Source: Malus domestica
Lineage: Eukaryota > Streptophyta > Magnoliopsida > Rosales > Rosaceae
DNA length: 64,000 nt
Direction: 5' to 3'
Assembly (NCBI RefSeq): GCF_042453785.1
Contig: NC_091675.1
Span: 53,454,501-53,518,500, forward strand
Made by a program: the position numbers and the translations under genes. The notes beneath the pieces were generated by a model that was not told the origin of the DNA, made no database searches, and saw only the letters and a program-made list of their open reading frames with translations. Below, piece by piece: positions 32,983 through 44,334 of the stretch (the stretch's first letter is position 1; the number at the start of each line of letters is the position of its first letter).

Positions 32983-32998
32983 AAGGTTTCTTGTCAAA
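32983..32998 (+). repeat. Right target-site duplication of the RTE LINE
   Basis: AAGGTTTCTTGTCAAA follows the (TTG)n tail and matches 24624-24639 at all 16 positions. Confidence 0.9.
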
Positions 32999-33293
32999 GT
33001 TATAAAAAGAAATGTAATTCCACCTGGATGCATACCAACAAAGGAGAAAAAAGAATGCTGAGAGCTTTAAAAGTTATCTCAGTGTTTTTAAGAAAACTGA
33101 AGAGAACTTAAACCCTCTTGGCCAACATATAAATACAAGTCAGGAGCCTCTCACCAATCCCCAGCATCGACGGTCATTTTTGCGACACGATTCCCACACC
33201 CGATGCTCCTTGTGCGTAGAGTCCTGCCGCCGCCCGCTGTATCAATTTCATCGTACCATCTTACATTGGTTGTTCGCTCCTAAGAACATGATA

Positions 33294-36200
33294 TCAAGCT
33301 TTCGCTGCATTACTTGTCTGAAGAGTCATTTTTATGTTCATTGATGCCAACTCAGCAGCTAAATATCTGAAGACATAAGGCATTGCAACTGTCTCCATCC
33401 CTTTACTTGTGTTACAAGCATGGCAGCTGACCTTCTTGGGAGCTCTTACAGGGGGAATTCCTGAAACCGCACGCACAACCCGTTTTGGTTGGACGAATGA
33501 GGACGTTAGGATGCTTCCACATATGAAGCCTGTCATGCAACAGATATGCTGCCCCGTGCGCAAGCATGGAGTCCCTCTCCATTTCGCCAAAACGTATACC
33601 ACCACCTCACTTTCGTCCCGTGATAGGCTGGCGAGTGATCTGGTCTACCGTTCCAGTGGAGCGTACCTGCACGCCAAATCGAGTACCACATGTAAGGCAA
33701 CTGATGATAAAAATTGGGACACTGAGAAAATCTTGAAAGCTCGTGTAGTTATAAAACTTGAAATTGGTCGAATCTTTACCTGAAATTTGTCTGAAACCAT
33801 ATGTCGTAGTTGTTGATAATAAACAGGGCCAATAAAGTGAGTTCTGTGCCATAATCCCCGCTGTACAGAACCTCTACACCATGGTAGTTAAACCTCTTAA
33901 CCTTCAACAATTCGCCAAGTTCATCAACAAGGGTTTTGGATTTTGGTCCAGTCTCTCCATTAGCGTTCTTTGAACTAGCAAATGGTGTTGCGTCAACATA
34001 ATGTCCATGTAAGCTACCACCATGTGACAAGAAATGTTCAAGGTTAAGGGGTTTAACTACAGGAGTGTACAGGTAGTGCAATTTTTCAGCAACTGTTAAC
34101 AACATACAGTAAAAATTAAATTGTTTAGGTTCAAGTACCTTTGCAGCAACCGATTCCAACAGCATAGCTATCGTCATTCTAGAAGGAAATTTATCACCAA
34201 TGATAGGGTTTCTAGTGTGTCGAAAGCGTATGTTTGCCTGCACAAGAACGGTATAATGTTATGGCATATAATAAGTTATGGGATAAACATTTTAACAATG
34301 ATTGACCCAGAGTTATGATGATAACTAGAGATATTCAACGAAACATTAGGAAAAGTAATGAACAAATCTCCCATGTTATTAAGTCATAAATACGGAGCAT
34401 CTGCAGAATTGCAGATACATTAATCCCAAAGTAAGTATACCTATGGGAAACATGGCTATTAGCAATCATTAAACCCAAGATTTAATGTAGTCCCTAGAGA
34501 CAAATTCTTTCCTCATTTGGTCACACAAAATTGATAGAAATTAATAGAGAAGTGAGGGGGACAAAAACCTTAAACTAAATCTTTTTCTGTGCAATCGCAA
34601 ACCAAATAAGGTAAACGTAGATGAGCTTAAAGTTGACTCTCATTTCTCCATTGGCAAGCAAAACATGGTCCATAAAGACAATACAAAATAGGTACAAGCA
34701 ATCATCAAGCACAGTTATCAATTAGCTATATATTGCGATTCGATATATTCAGACTTTTCAAATCCAGTCTCCGAGATCCAAAATTAGGAACCAAAGTAAA
34801 TGTTGTCCACTTACCTTTTGAAGGAGCTTCTTCCCATCAATAGCAACATAGTCAACTATAACGGGTTCTGTACCTTTCCGTTTGATGGCTCTGGGCTTAT
34901 GGAGTGTGGCATTGGTAAAGCTATAGTATTCTTCATATGGTTTTATTGTCTGAAATGCAACAGAGAATAAAGTTGAGTACAGAATTGCAACCACATATGT
35001 ACTATATATACATTTATATTGTATGAGATTTTAGGCTTCAACTCTCGGGTTTTGAACTCTGTAAAACCCAAAAGTAATGACCTAAAATCTAAGCAATAAA
35101 CAGGTGCCAGGGAAAAACTTGCACTTCCAGTCCGTCAACTGGCCAGAGGCTGCATTAGGACACCAATCATTAAGTCAGTCGACTGGCCAGAAGCTTGCAT
35201 CTTGGACAAATCTCACATCAACAGTTGCACTGCCATGATCCTAACTTTCTGTGTTCAACATAATGCAGGAGAATATAGAGCACAAACTAAAATCCAGAAA
35301 TGAATGCTAACCTGACCAACATAAGGAAGACCATCTGAATCAATCAAAGGATTTTTATCGACGTTACTTTTCTTAAAAAATGTTGGGGTGTTATCCGACC
35401 TCTTCTTTTGATCAGACGAGTCTATTGTTTCTGTCTGCCAAAACACATCATTTGGTAAGCAAGAGTATTTAGGTCCAAGAAGAAAACCATATGCATTAGT
35501 AAAGACATTGATTTGGTATACAAAAGCATAAAAGAATAAAAGAAAAATAAAATTCCTGAAATTTCTGTTAAAGCTTTCAACATACACAATAAGAAACAAG
35601 AATAAATTCATGTATACAAAACGCATTTGGCCAAATGAATACAAGATTTTCTAATAGATTCCATCAAGAACAAAATCTCCATCACTTTGTTCGGCCCTGC
35701 AGGATGATTATTTAGAAATTTTTGTGTGGACTCCAATTTAGTAATATGAATAAACTACTAAGCTGCATGGATTTTTAAGGTGCACATTCTTATAATTTGT
35801 AATATGCCCTTGAGGCTCAAACTCATATTTCTCGAAACGAGCTATACAGGAATGTGAAAAAAAAATTTAGCGGTAGGATTCCAAAAAATTTATACAAGAT
35901 GGAACTTCTGTTGAACAATAACCAAGGACAGACAGGAGGGTAAAACAGAAAAGACCCTGACACTGATACATATTTCATGGGCTCTGATTATGATCTGACC
36001 AGGGTGTAAGATTAGCGACCACACTGAGCATTCCAGTTGGATGAATTTCTTCATGAGTTGCTGGGAAACCATCTTTCCTTCCACCATCTCGACCATCAGG
36101 ACATCTTATTTCCATGAAAACCTAATAGCACATGGAGAAACCAGATAGTCATACTTTTAGGGTCTGATCATAATAAGCACCTGACTATCAAAGCAGAAAA

Positions 36201-36407
36201 ATGATAAACGATAATTCTTATCATGGCAGAAAACATAATGTGGGTAAAAAAATTATTAAAAGAAAAACCATATTTACCTGTTCAAGGGGTCCAATAAGTT
36301 CAATATTCTGACCTCCAACGGAAGGAATTGAAATGTTCTTTACTGGCCGAACAAATCTAGAAGGGATAGTGAAAAGGTACAGACCAGGATATGCCCCACT
36401 CATGCTT
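33294..36407 (-). pseudogene. NRPA2: NRPA2 (RNA polymerase I second-largest subunit), 3' exons of a broken copy
   Basis: Minus-strand blocks follow the family order. They are GAYPGLYLFTIPSRFVRPVK with NIELIGPLEQ (to donor at 36278); VFMEIRCPDG with EEIHPTGMLSVVANLTPWSD (from 36121); IDSDGLPYVGQ (about 35437-35312); KRKGTEPVIVDYVAIDGKK (about 34950-34820); IRFRHTRNPIIGDK with PSRMTIAMLLESVAAK (to about 34140); VDATPFASS with GVEVLYSGDYGTELT; VRSTGTVDQITRQP; and a C-terminal exon ending ELASMNIKMTLQ, stop at 33294-33296. Introns are kept, so it is not a processed copy. Damage includes TGA in place of Arg after HNQSP (about 35987), missing exons between CQ and TETID, loss of the FSSRHGQKG...NPHA segment and a ~35-bp deletion with frameshift in the last exon. 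The 5' side stops at 36407 where a transposon begins. The intact enzyme subunit would make rRNA in the nucleolus. Confidence 0.88.
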
Positions 36408-36544
36408 AAGAGCAGTTTCATCGCCCAGTGAACAGTAACTATCTTTTGCATCTCTACTCTACACTGAATAGCTTTGACAATAGGCAATAAAATATTAGTA
36501 TTTTTTAAATTTATAAAATAATACAAAATAATTTAATTTGTAAT

Positions 36545-36805
36545 TTCGGATAAGATTTTTAATCGTTCTCATTGTGCCACGTGTCATTATCCAAAAAGAC
36601 AATTATTGGTGATGGATTTCGATAAGATTTTTATTCAATGTTGTCGTGCCACGTGTTGTTACCTTTTCAGAATCGTTGAGGATAGATTTCCGATAATATT
36701 TTTAACCAATCACGTCGTACCACGTGTCATAATCTGTTTACAATATTTGAGGATAGATTTCGATCAAATTTTTAATGAATGACGGCATGCAACGTGGCAT
36801 TATCT
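36545..36805. repeat. Four subterminal repeats with CACGTG cores
   Basis: Four units of about 72 bp share GGATARATTTCGATAAGATTTTTAAT-like sequence followed by GTGCCACGTGTCATTAT-like sequence. The ACGTG cores lie near 36579, 36652, 36721 and 36792. The last unit is degenerate (CAACGTGGCA). Spaced subterminal repeats are typical transposase-binding arrays. These also match G-box/ABRE sequences. Confidence 0.75.
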
Positions 36806-37030
36806 ACAACCTAATCATTTCTGAATCCTCCATATAATCCACCATCCATCCTCAGAAATCTCACACCAATTTTCTGAAGATCTCTATCATTATTCATAGT
36901 TCCTTCTTCATCAAAATCAAAATCTGTATCATTATTCATAGTTTATGCTTCCTTCTTACAATGTCTTCTTCTTCAAGAATGATGTGGGAAATCGATCAAC
37001 AAGAGGAATAATTGTTTAACCAATCATAAT

Positions 37031-38360
37031 GAATGTTCAATATCCAAGTGGCCCAAAATGAGAGGGAAGAGGATAAGGAGCGTAGAAGGAGAGATGACGA
37101 AGCAAGAATGGGCAAAGCCTCACATTCCCATCAAGTCATCCAAGCTGTGGGTCAGATCTGCAGGCCCAACCATTCCGGAAACCTTGATAGAAGCAGACAA
37201 CGACAAGGTATGAAACTCTTGGATGATTATTTTGTCCGTAATAGTGCATTGCCTAATACATACTTTAGACGTCGTTTTAGAATGGAACGACATTTGTTCA
37301 ACAAAATCATGATTGCAACCATGATTCTTACTTTGTGCAAAAGAATGATGCTTTTGGTGATATGAGTCTTATTCCTGAGCAAAAAATTACTGTTGCCTTG
37401 CGGATGCTTACATATGGAGTATCTACAGACCAAGTGGATGAGATAGCGAGGATGGGGAAATCAAATATTCTTAAGTCCCTGATGAGGTGTTGTGGAGCAA
37501 TCGAATCTATCTACACCGTAGAGTACCTCCGGAGACCTACTAACATGGATTTACAAAGGCTTATGAAAAAGGGCGAGATGTGAGGTTTTCCTGGGATGAT
37601 TAGAAGCATCGACTGTATGCACTGGACCTGGAAAAACTGTCCAAGTGCATGCCAAGACGTTTATAGGGACAGAAAAGGAGCAAAAAGTGTCATTTTGGAG
37701 GCAGTGGCATATTTTGATACATGGATTTGGCACACATTTTCCGGGGTTCTAAGAGCTCAAAATGACCACAATGTCCTTGCCCAATCCCGAGTGTTCAACT
37801 ATGTCCTGCAAGGATAGGCACCAAAAGTCACGTACTAGGTCAACGGACATAAGTACGATGGGCCATACTACCTAGCAGACGACATTTATCCAATATGGTC
37901 ATCGTTTTTCAAAACAGTGCCCTGTCAGCGAAGTACAAAGGCAAAACACTTTGCAAGCTATCAAGAGGGGTGCAGGAAGGATGTGGAGCGTTGTTTTGGT
38001 ATCCTCCAAGCTCAATGACTGATTGTTAGGGGTGCTGCCAAAATGTTTGATGTAGAGTCGCTTCGATCCATCATGATGACGTGCATCATTCTTCACAACA
38101 TGATTGTGAAAGATGAGTACGATTATGATGTCGTTGATGAATATGAGCAAGACACGATGAACAATTCCAGAACACAAATATATTGTGCTCATGACGCCAC
38201 CGAAGAACCTGTGCAACACGAGCCATTAGAAATGGATGGACGTTACAATGAAAGGCTCATTCAACGATATATTGCACTTCAAAGGCCATATATGCACAAT
38301 GTCCGGCAAATTGACTTGATAGAGCACCAGTGGGAATTGAAACAAGCTCAAGATACTTAA
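37031..38360 (+). pseudogene. PIF/Harbinger transposase (HARBI1-like), copy 1, broken
   Basis: Plus-strand fragments in several frames follow the DDE_Tnp_4 order. They are LLDDYFVRNSALPNTYFRRR, then RMERHLFNKI, then ALRMLTYGVSTDQVDE, then [19 protein letters not shown] (first Asp). Next come AQNDHNVLAQSRVFN (second-Asp region), KYDGPYYLADDIYP and RKDVERCFGILQA (the Glu). The end is SLRSIMMTCIILHNMIV, a Glu/Asp-rich stretch and LIQRYIALQRPY, stop near 38360. At least two frameshifts and a TGA after GILQAQ break it. It would have cut and moved the element and its MITEs. Confidence 0.85.
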
Positions 38361-38693
38361 GTTCATTTAGTGTGTTTGTTTTTATTTGATGTGTCTATTT
38401 AATTTCATTTGGTGTGTTTTTTTTTAGTTCATTTAGTGAGTTTTTTATTATTTGTTGTGTTTTTTTTAGTTCATTTAGTGAGTTTTTTAATATTTGGTAT
38501 GTTTATGTAATTTTATTTGGTGTGTTTATGTCATTTGAATAAAGATTCTCTTAGTATAAATAAATTTAATCTCACTTTAAATTAAGTACTAAATTCAATA
38601 AATTGGAAACAACATATAGTACTTTATTCAATAAATAATAAATTACAACCCAAAGTGATTAGAAAATTATGGGCTCCGATTATAAAAAGTACT

Positions 38694-39390
38694 CTATTCA
38701 TCATCACTTAACCAATTTGTGGTGCTAGGATTATCTTCTCTTGTTGTGCTAGGACCATTTCCTCTTGCTTGCCTCCTTTGCACCACGTCCGTTTTCTCCG
38801 ACTTCCAAAAATATTTAGAATTTGAAGACTTTCCTTCTAAAGTTGTGTTCATAATGTCACGATCTCGTTGAGCCATTCTTTCTTCTCTAAACTGTTCTAT
38901 TTCTTGCCTAAGTAGCTCTTTTTCTCTCTCATTAGCTTGAAATGCTCTCTCAACAGCTGCAACTTTTACCTCTTCTCTAGCCTTATCAGCCTCAAATTTC
39001 GCTATTTCCAGCGCCAAAGTCAATTCACCTTGGTGAGGACGTTCTTCCATATACTTTGCATAATCATTCTTGGAAGCACTCCCTTTACTCTTTGAAGTGT
39101 TCTTACCTTGAGGCCTAATTGGATAATGGGTTGACCCCGACGCTTGTTCAGGGGGGCGTTTCAAGCACTTCTTCTGCGTCATCTTCATGAACATGCAAGG
39201 CATGATCGGGTGTAGAGTGTAGAGGGGTACTGTTCATGAAAACTTCTGGATCGACAGACACAACTCTGAATTTAGGACAATCTTTGACAATATTCCAACA
39301 TTCCCACTGGTTGAATGATTTGTTTTTGCTTTCGGTTTTGGCATTATACCAAGCTTGTACTTGAAATTCCTACACAATGCGGGAGAATAA
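38694..39390 (-). pseudogene. PIF second ORF (Myb/NAM-associated type), copy 1
   Basis: The longest open part (39203-38694) encodes SGSTHYPIRPQGKNTSKSKG, then ASKNDYAKYMEER and a long charged helix (AREEVKVAAVERAFQANERE, then RQEIEQFREERMAQRDRDIM), ending TNWLSDDE. Just upstream, another frame encodes SKNKSFNQWECWNIVKDCPK and VDPEVFMNS. That is the N-terminal part seen in PIF ORF1/NAM-associated proteins. The frames meet at a six-C run before CTGAACAAGCG. ORF1 proteins help the transposase bind DNA. Here the frame is split. Confidence 0.7.
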
Positions 39391-39639
39391 ATAATTATAA
39401 TGAAAGTAGGTAACAAATAAATAATACAAACAAATAATTACAATGAAAGTAGGTAACAAATACTAATACAAACAAATAATTATAATCAAAGTAGCTAACA
39501 AATAAATAATACAAACCAATATTTGTTTATATTTGTATTATTTATTTGTTAGCTACTTTGATTATAATTATTTGTTAGTATTATTTATTTGTTACCTACT
39601 TTGATTATAATTATTTGTTTGTATTATTTATTGTTACCT

Positions 39640-40381
39640 ACTTTCATTATACTTATTTCTTCTCCCGCACTGTATAAGAATTTCAAGCACAAGCTTGGTA
39701 TAATGCCAAAACCAAAAGCAAAAACAAATCATTCAACCAGTGGGAATGTTAGAATATTGTCAAAGATTGCCCTAAATTTAGAATTGTGCTTGTCGGTCCA
39801 GAAGTTTTCATGAAAAACACCTCTCTACACTCTACACCCGATCATGCCTCTCATGTTCACGAAGATGACACAGAAGAAGTGCCCGAAACACCCCCCTGAA
39901 CAAGCGTCGGGGTCGACTCGTTATCCAATTAGACCTCAAGGTAAGAACGATTCAAAGAGAAAAGGGAGTGCTTCCAAGAATGATTATGCAAAGTTTATGG
40001 AAGAACTTGATCGCCAAGGTGAATTGACTTTGGCACCGGAAATGGCGAAATTTGAGGTTGATAAGGCTAGAGAAGGCTAGAGAGGAGGCAAAAGCTGCAG
40101 CTATTGAGAGAGCATTTCAAGCTAATGAGAGAGAAAGAGAGTTACTTAGGCAAGAAAGGGAACAAGTTAGAGAAGAAAGAATGGCTCAACGAGATCGTGA
40201 CATTATGAACACGCCTTTAGAAAGGAAGTCTCCAAATTCTAAATATTTTTGGAAGTCGGAGAAAGCGGACGTGGTGCGACGAAGGAGGCGTGCAAGAGAA
40301 GCGAGAGCAAGAGGAGATGGTCTTAGCACGACAAAAGAAGATCATCCTTGCACCACAAATTGGTTAAGTGATGATGAATAG
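39640..40381 (+). pseudogene. PIF second ORF, copy 2
   Basis: This is the mirror copy of 38694-39390. Open pieces at 39844-40080 and 40052-40381 encode SGSTRYPIRPQGKNDSKRKG, then NDYAKFMEELDRQGELTLAP, then EEAKAAAIERAFQANERERE, ending TTNWLSDDE. A local duplication (GATAAGGCTAGAGAAGGCTAGAG) at 40060-40085 shifts the frame. The same six-C run that splits copy 1 is present here. Confidence 0.7.
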
Positions 40382-40740
40382 AGTACTTTTTGTAATCGGA
40401 GCCCATAATTTTCCAATCACTTTGGGTTGTAATTTATTATTTATTGAATAGAGTACTGTATGTTGTTTCCAATTTATTGAATTTAGTACTTTATTTAAAG
40501 TGAGAGTAAATTTATTTATACTAAGAGAATCTTTATTCAAATGACATAAACACACCAAATAAAATTACATAAACATACCAAATAATAAAATACTCACTAA
40601 ATGAACCAAAAAAAACACACCAAATAAAATTACATAAACATACCAAATAATAAAAAACTCACTAAATGAACTAAAAAAAACACACCAAATAAAATTAAAT
40701 AAACACACCAAATAAAAACAAACACACTAAATGAACTTAA

Positions 40741-41950
40741 GTATCTTAAGCTTGTTTCAATTCTCACTGGTGCTCTATCAAGTCAATTTGCCGGGCATTG
40801 TGCATATATGGCATTTGAAGTGCAGTATATCGTTGAATGAGCCTTTCATTGTAACGTCCATCCCTTTTTAATGGCTTGTGTTGCACGGGTTCTTCGGTGG
40901 TATCATGAGCACAATATATTTGTGTTCTGGAATTGTTCATCGTGTCTGGCTCATATTCATCAACGGCATCATAATGGTACTCATCTTCCACAATCATGTT
41001 GTGAAGAATGATGCACGTCATCATGATGGATCAAAGCGACTCTACATCAAACATTCTGGCAGCACCCCTGATAATCGGCCATCGAGCTTGGAGGATACCA
41101 AAACAATGCTCCACATCCTTTCTGCACCCCTCTTGACAGCTTGCAAAGTGTTTTTCTTTTGCACTTCGCGGAAGTGGCACTGTTTTGACAAACGATGGCC
41201 ACCTTGGGTAAATGTTGTCTGCTAGGTAGTATGGCCCGTCGTATTTATGTTCGTTAACCTAGTACGTGACTTTTGATGCTTAACCTTGCAGGACATCGTT
41301 GAACACTTGGGATTGGGCAAGGACATTGTGGTCATTTTGAGCTCCCGGAATCTCGAAAAATGTGTGCAAAATCCATGTTTCAAAAGATGCCACTGCCTCC
41401 AAAATGATACTTTTTGCTCATTTTCTGTTCCCATAAGCGCCTTGCCATGCACTTGGACAGTTTTTCCAGGTCCAGTGCATACAGTCGATGCTTTCAATCA
41501 TCTCAGGAAAATCTCACATCTTGCCCTTCTTCAGAAGCCTTTGCAAGTCCATGTCAGTAGGTATCCGGATGTATTATGCGGTGTAGATAGATTCGATTGC
41601 TCCGCAAAACCTCATCAGGGACTTAAGAATGGTTGATTTTCCCATCCTCACTATCTCATCCACTTAGTCTGCAGATGCTCCATATGCAAAGCATCTGCAA
41701 GGCAGCAGTAATTTTTTGCTCAGGAATGAGACCCATAGCACCAAAAGCATCATTCTTTTACACAAAGTAAGAATCATGGTTGCAAACAACAATCATGATT
41801 TTGTTGAACAAATGTCGTTCCATTCTAAAACAACGTTTAAAGTACGTATCAGGGAATTCACTATTACGGACAAAATAATTGTCCAAGAGTTCCATACCTC
41901 GTCGTTGCCTGTTTCTATCAAGGTTTTCGGAACAGCTAGGCCTGTAAATC
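40741..41950 (-). pseudogene. PIF/Harbinger transposase, copy 2, broken
   Basis: The mirror copy has a C-terminal part of MMTCIILHNMIVEDEY, a NSRTQIYCAHD segment and RYNERLIQRYTALQMPY, ending LIEHQ (stop near 40764). Upstream blocks covering the [12 protein letters not shown] and NNHDFVEQM regions are out of frame. The N-terminal end, near 41935-41955, is fused to gypsy integrase sequence. It is more damaged than copy 1. Confidence 0.75.
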
Positions 41951-43640
41951 TGATCTTCTTGGTCTTACCAACGACTTTCTTTAAGAAGTTGCATAAAGTT
42001 TTGTTGAATGCTTCTGCGAGGTCATTGGTTGGGGCATGATACATGAAAGACTTGTGCTGCTTGAACTTGTATTTCTTACAGAGCTCGTCCATGAGTCTAT
42101 TAGAGAACTGTTTTCCATTGTCTGTGATGATGTAGCAAGGCACACCATATTGGTGGATGATATGCTCATTTATGAAACGGGCAATAGTTTCCTTCTGAAG
42201 TAATTTGTTGCAGCTAGGATGTAAGCTTCTCCTGCAGATGACTTTGGTGAAATTGGTCCTATGACGTCCAATTCCTATGCATCGAACGACCATGAAGCAA
42301 CTGTAGGGTGTAATGGCTTAGGTGGTTGATGTATGAAGTTGGCATGGAATTGGCAGGGTTGACACATTTTGGCGTGTTCTAGGCAATCCTTCACCATGCT
42401 TGGCCAGTAATAACCCATTCTTTTGAGCTGGAAATGTAGCTTTGGTTCAGACTGATGCGCCCCGCATACACTTGAGTGTGCTTTTTCCATGGCTTGATTG
42501 GCTTCTTCCTCACCTAGGCATCTCAGAAGTACTCATTCAAAAAAACGTCGGTAGAGTGTTCCTTTGTAGTAGAGGAAGCGAGGTGCTCGTCGACGTATTT
42601 CGGAGCGGTGTCTAGGATCATCTAGAAGCTTTCCATGCTCCAAGTAGTCGATCAGCGGTTGTCTCCACTCTTCAGCGTCGACTGGAAGTACTGAGATGAC
42701 ATTTGTATCATCCAGTAGCATTTCAGTGAAGAGCGGGATCATTTATCTTTGGCAGACTAGCACGTCTGCAGCTTCATCTTCTCCTAGTGCCATACTCGAA
42801 GCTAGGTCAGCGAGAGCATCGACCATTTGATTTTCTTTTCTTGGCACATGTTCCAGTGTCATGGCCTCGAACTTTTGTAGCAGTTGAGTTGCCAGCCGGA
42901 AGTATGGGACGAGATCATTCTTTCTTAATTCATATTAAGTCAAAAGTTAATTGATTATGAGCTTGAAGTCGCCATATACTTATAGGGTTGTGATTTCCAT
43001 GTTGATCGTCATTTGGAGTCCGATGATCAGTGCTTGGTACTCAGCGACGTTGTTAGAGCATAGCTTGATTAGTTGGAAGGAATAGGGTAGTACTTGTCTT
43101 TGTGGCGACATGAATACTACTCCTGCCCCCGCTCCGTCATTTCGTGCGGATCCATTGAAAAACATTGTCCATGTCGGGAAGATATCGATGTAGAATACCT
43201 CCTCGTTAGGCAAGTCATATGAGATTTCCAATCGGCTGAGATTGGATGTTCGGCAAGGAAGTTTGCTAGCGCTTGTCCTTTGAAGGCTTTAGCTGGGACG
43301 TAGATGATCTCGTATTGGTTGAGAAGCAATGCCCATTTAGCTAGACGTCCTGCCAAAACTGGTTTGGACATGACGTATTTGACTGGGTCAGCTTTAGTAA
43401 CCAAGTGGATGGTGTAAACATGCATGTAATGTCTGAGCTTCTGAATGGCAAACACCAAGGCAAGACACATCTTTTATATCGCGGAGTAGTTCAACTCAGC
43501 GCTGGTGAGAGCTCGACTGAGGTAGTAAAGTGCTTATCCTTTCTAGGATTCATTTTCTTGTGCCAAGAGTGTTCCAACTGAACTTTCCTGAGTGACGATG
43601 TACAATATGAGCGACTTCTCGGGCATAGGCGCCCCCAGGA
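41951..43640 (-). pseudogene. Ty3/gypsy pol remnant: RNase H and integrase
   Basis: Read on the minus strand from right to left: end of RT with LYIVTQESSVGTLLAQEN and LTSAELNY (with stops), then CLALVFAIQKLRHYMHVY. RNase H follows with FFNGSARNDGAGAGVVF and NNVAEYQALIIGLQ. Then comes the integrase zinc finger (AHSSVCGAHQ and CQPCQFHA). The integrase core follows, with QYGVPCYIITDNGKQFSN and HAPTNDLAEAFNKTL. Several stops separate the pieces. The order RT-RNaseH-IN identifies Ty3/gypsy. The RT core and protease are missing on the right, where an inverted gag region abuts. On the left it joins PIF sequence at about 41955. Confidence 0.82.
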
Positions 43641-43734
43641 CAGGTGGACTTGATAAATACCTTTTTATGCTTTCAAGCATCCAACCTTCCAAATTTCCAT
43701 GAATCCCGAAAGATTGAGAAAGCTCTCTTTGTTC

Positions 43735-44130
43735 TTCGTCAAATCCTTAGAGAAACATTCATCAAGATCAAGCTCCGAAGGCCCTTGAAGATCCGTCCAT
43801 CAAGATCAAGCCCAACGGCCCTTGAAGAAATCCACGTAACTGTTCATCAAGATCAAGCACAACGGCCCTTGAAGAAATCCACACAACTATTCATCAAGAT
43901 CAAGCGCCGAAGGCCCATGAAGATTCGTTCACCCTCGTTCATCAAGATCAAGCACAATGGCCCTTGAAGAAATCCACACAACTTTCATCAAGATCAAGCC
44001 CCAAAGGCCCTTGAAGATCTGTTCATCCTAAGATCAAGCCCTGATGGCCCTTTGGATCAACAACATCAACAAATATGCACTAATGTTCATCCCTAGATCA
44101 AAGCCCAACAACTCTTTGGATCAACAACCC
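43735..44130 (+). repeat. Leader tandem repeats of the gypsy element (left arm)
   Basis: Units of about 45 bp carry TTCATCAAGATCAAGCACAA, CGGCCCTTGAAGAAATCC and ACACAACT. They lie between the end of the element leader and gag. The same units occur in reverse at 47380-47850. Confidence 0.85.
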
Positions 44131-44334
44131 ATCCATAAATTTACACCTTACGAAGATAGAATAAGATGATCAAATTGTAAAAGAGATTGTAACCCCAAAA
44201 TTAATACAAAATATTATTTTGTACACGTGTTCTTGTTTCATTCATCGCAGGAAAATTCGTGATTACAAATTTGGCACGGCCAGTAGGACCATCTCTACCT
44301 TTCATCTCTATCTTCAAATCCACAAAAGGCACAA

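Larger units (their letters stand above)
36410..39520 (+). mobile_element. PIF/Harbinger element, copy 1
   Basis: The element starts at about 36410 (GAGCAGTTTCATCGCCC) directly after TTA, in the middle of an NRPA2 exon. It has subterminal tandem repeats, a degraded transposase on plus and a degraded second ORF on minus, the two-gene layout of PIF elements. The right end is not a TIR. Instead the sequence turns into an inverted copy at about 39525. The TTA target site fits the family (3-bp TWA), but its partner on the far side is lost. Confidence 0.75.
37150..41955. repeat. Large palindrome of two PIF/Harbinger elements
   Basis: The left arm is 37150 to about 39517 and the right arm about 39535-41955, inverted. 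The centre lies in the AT-rich stretch AATATTTGTTTATATTTG near 39524. From the centre outwards the arms align through AATTATTTGTTTGTATT blocks, TCTCCCGCA, the ORF1 genes and the transposases. Divergence is modest and both arms have their own indels. Confidence 0.85.

Noticed and set aside
33776..34243. First thought of an Argonaute- or helicase-type gene
   Set aside because: The neighbouring blocks (ATPFASS, RSTGTVDQITRQP, the SKGMETVAMPYVFRYLAAEL exon) fix the identity as RNA polymerase I subunit 2.
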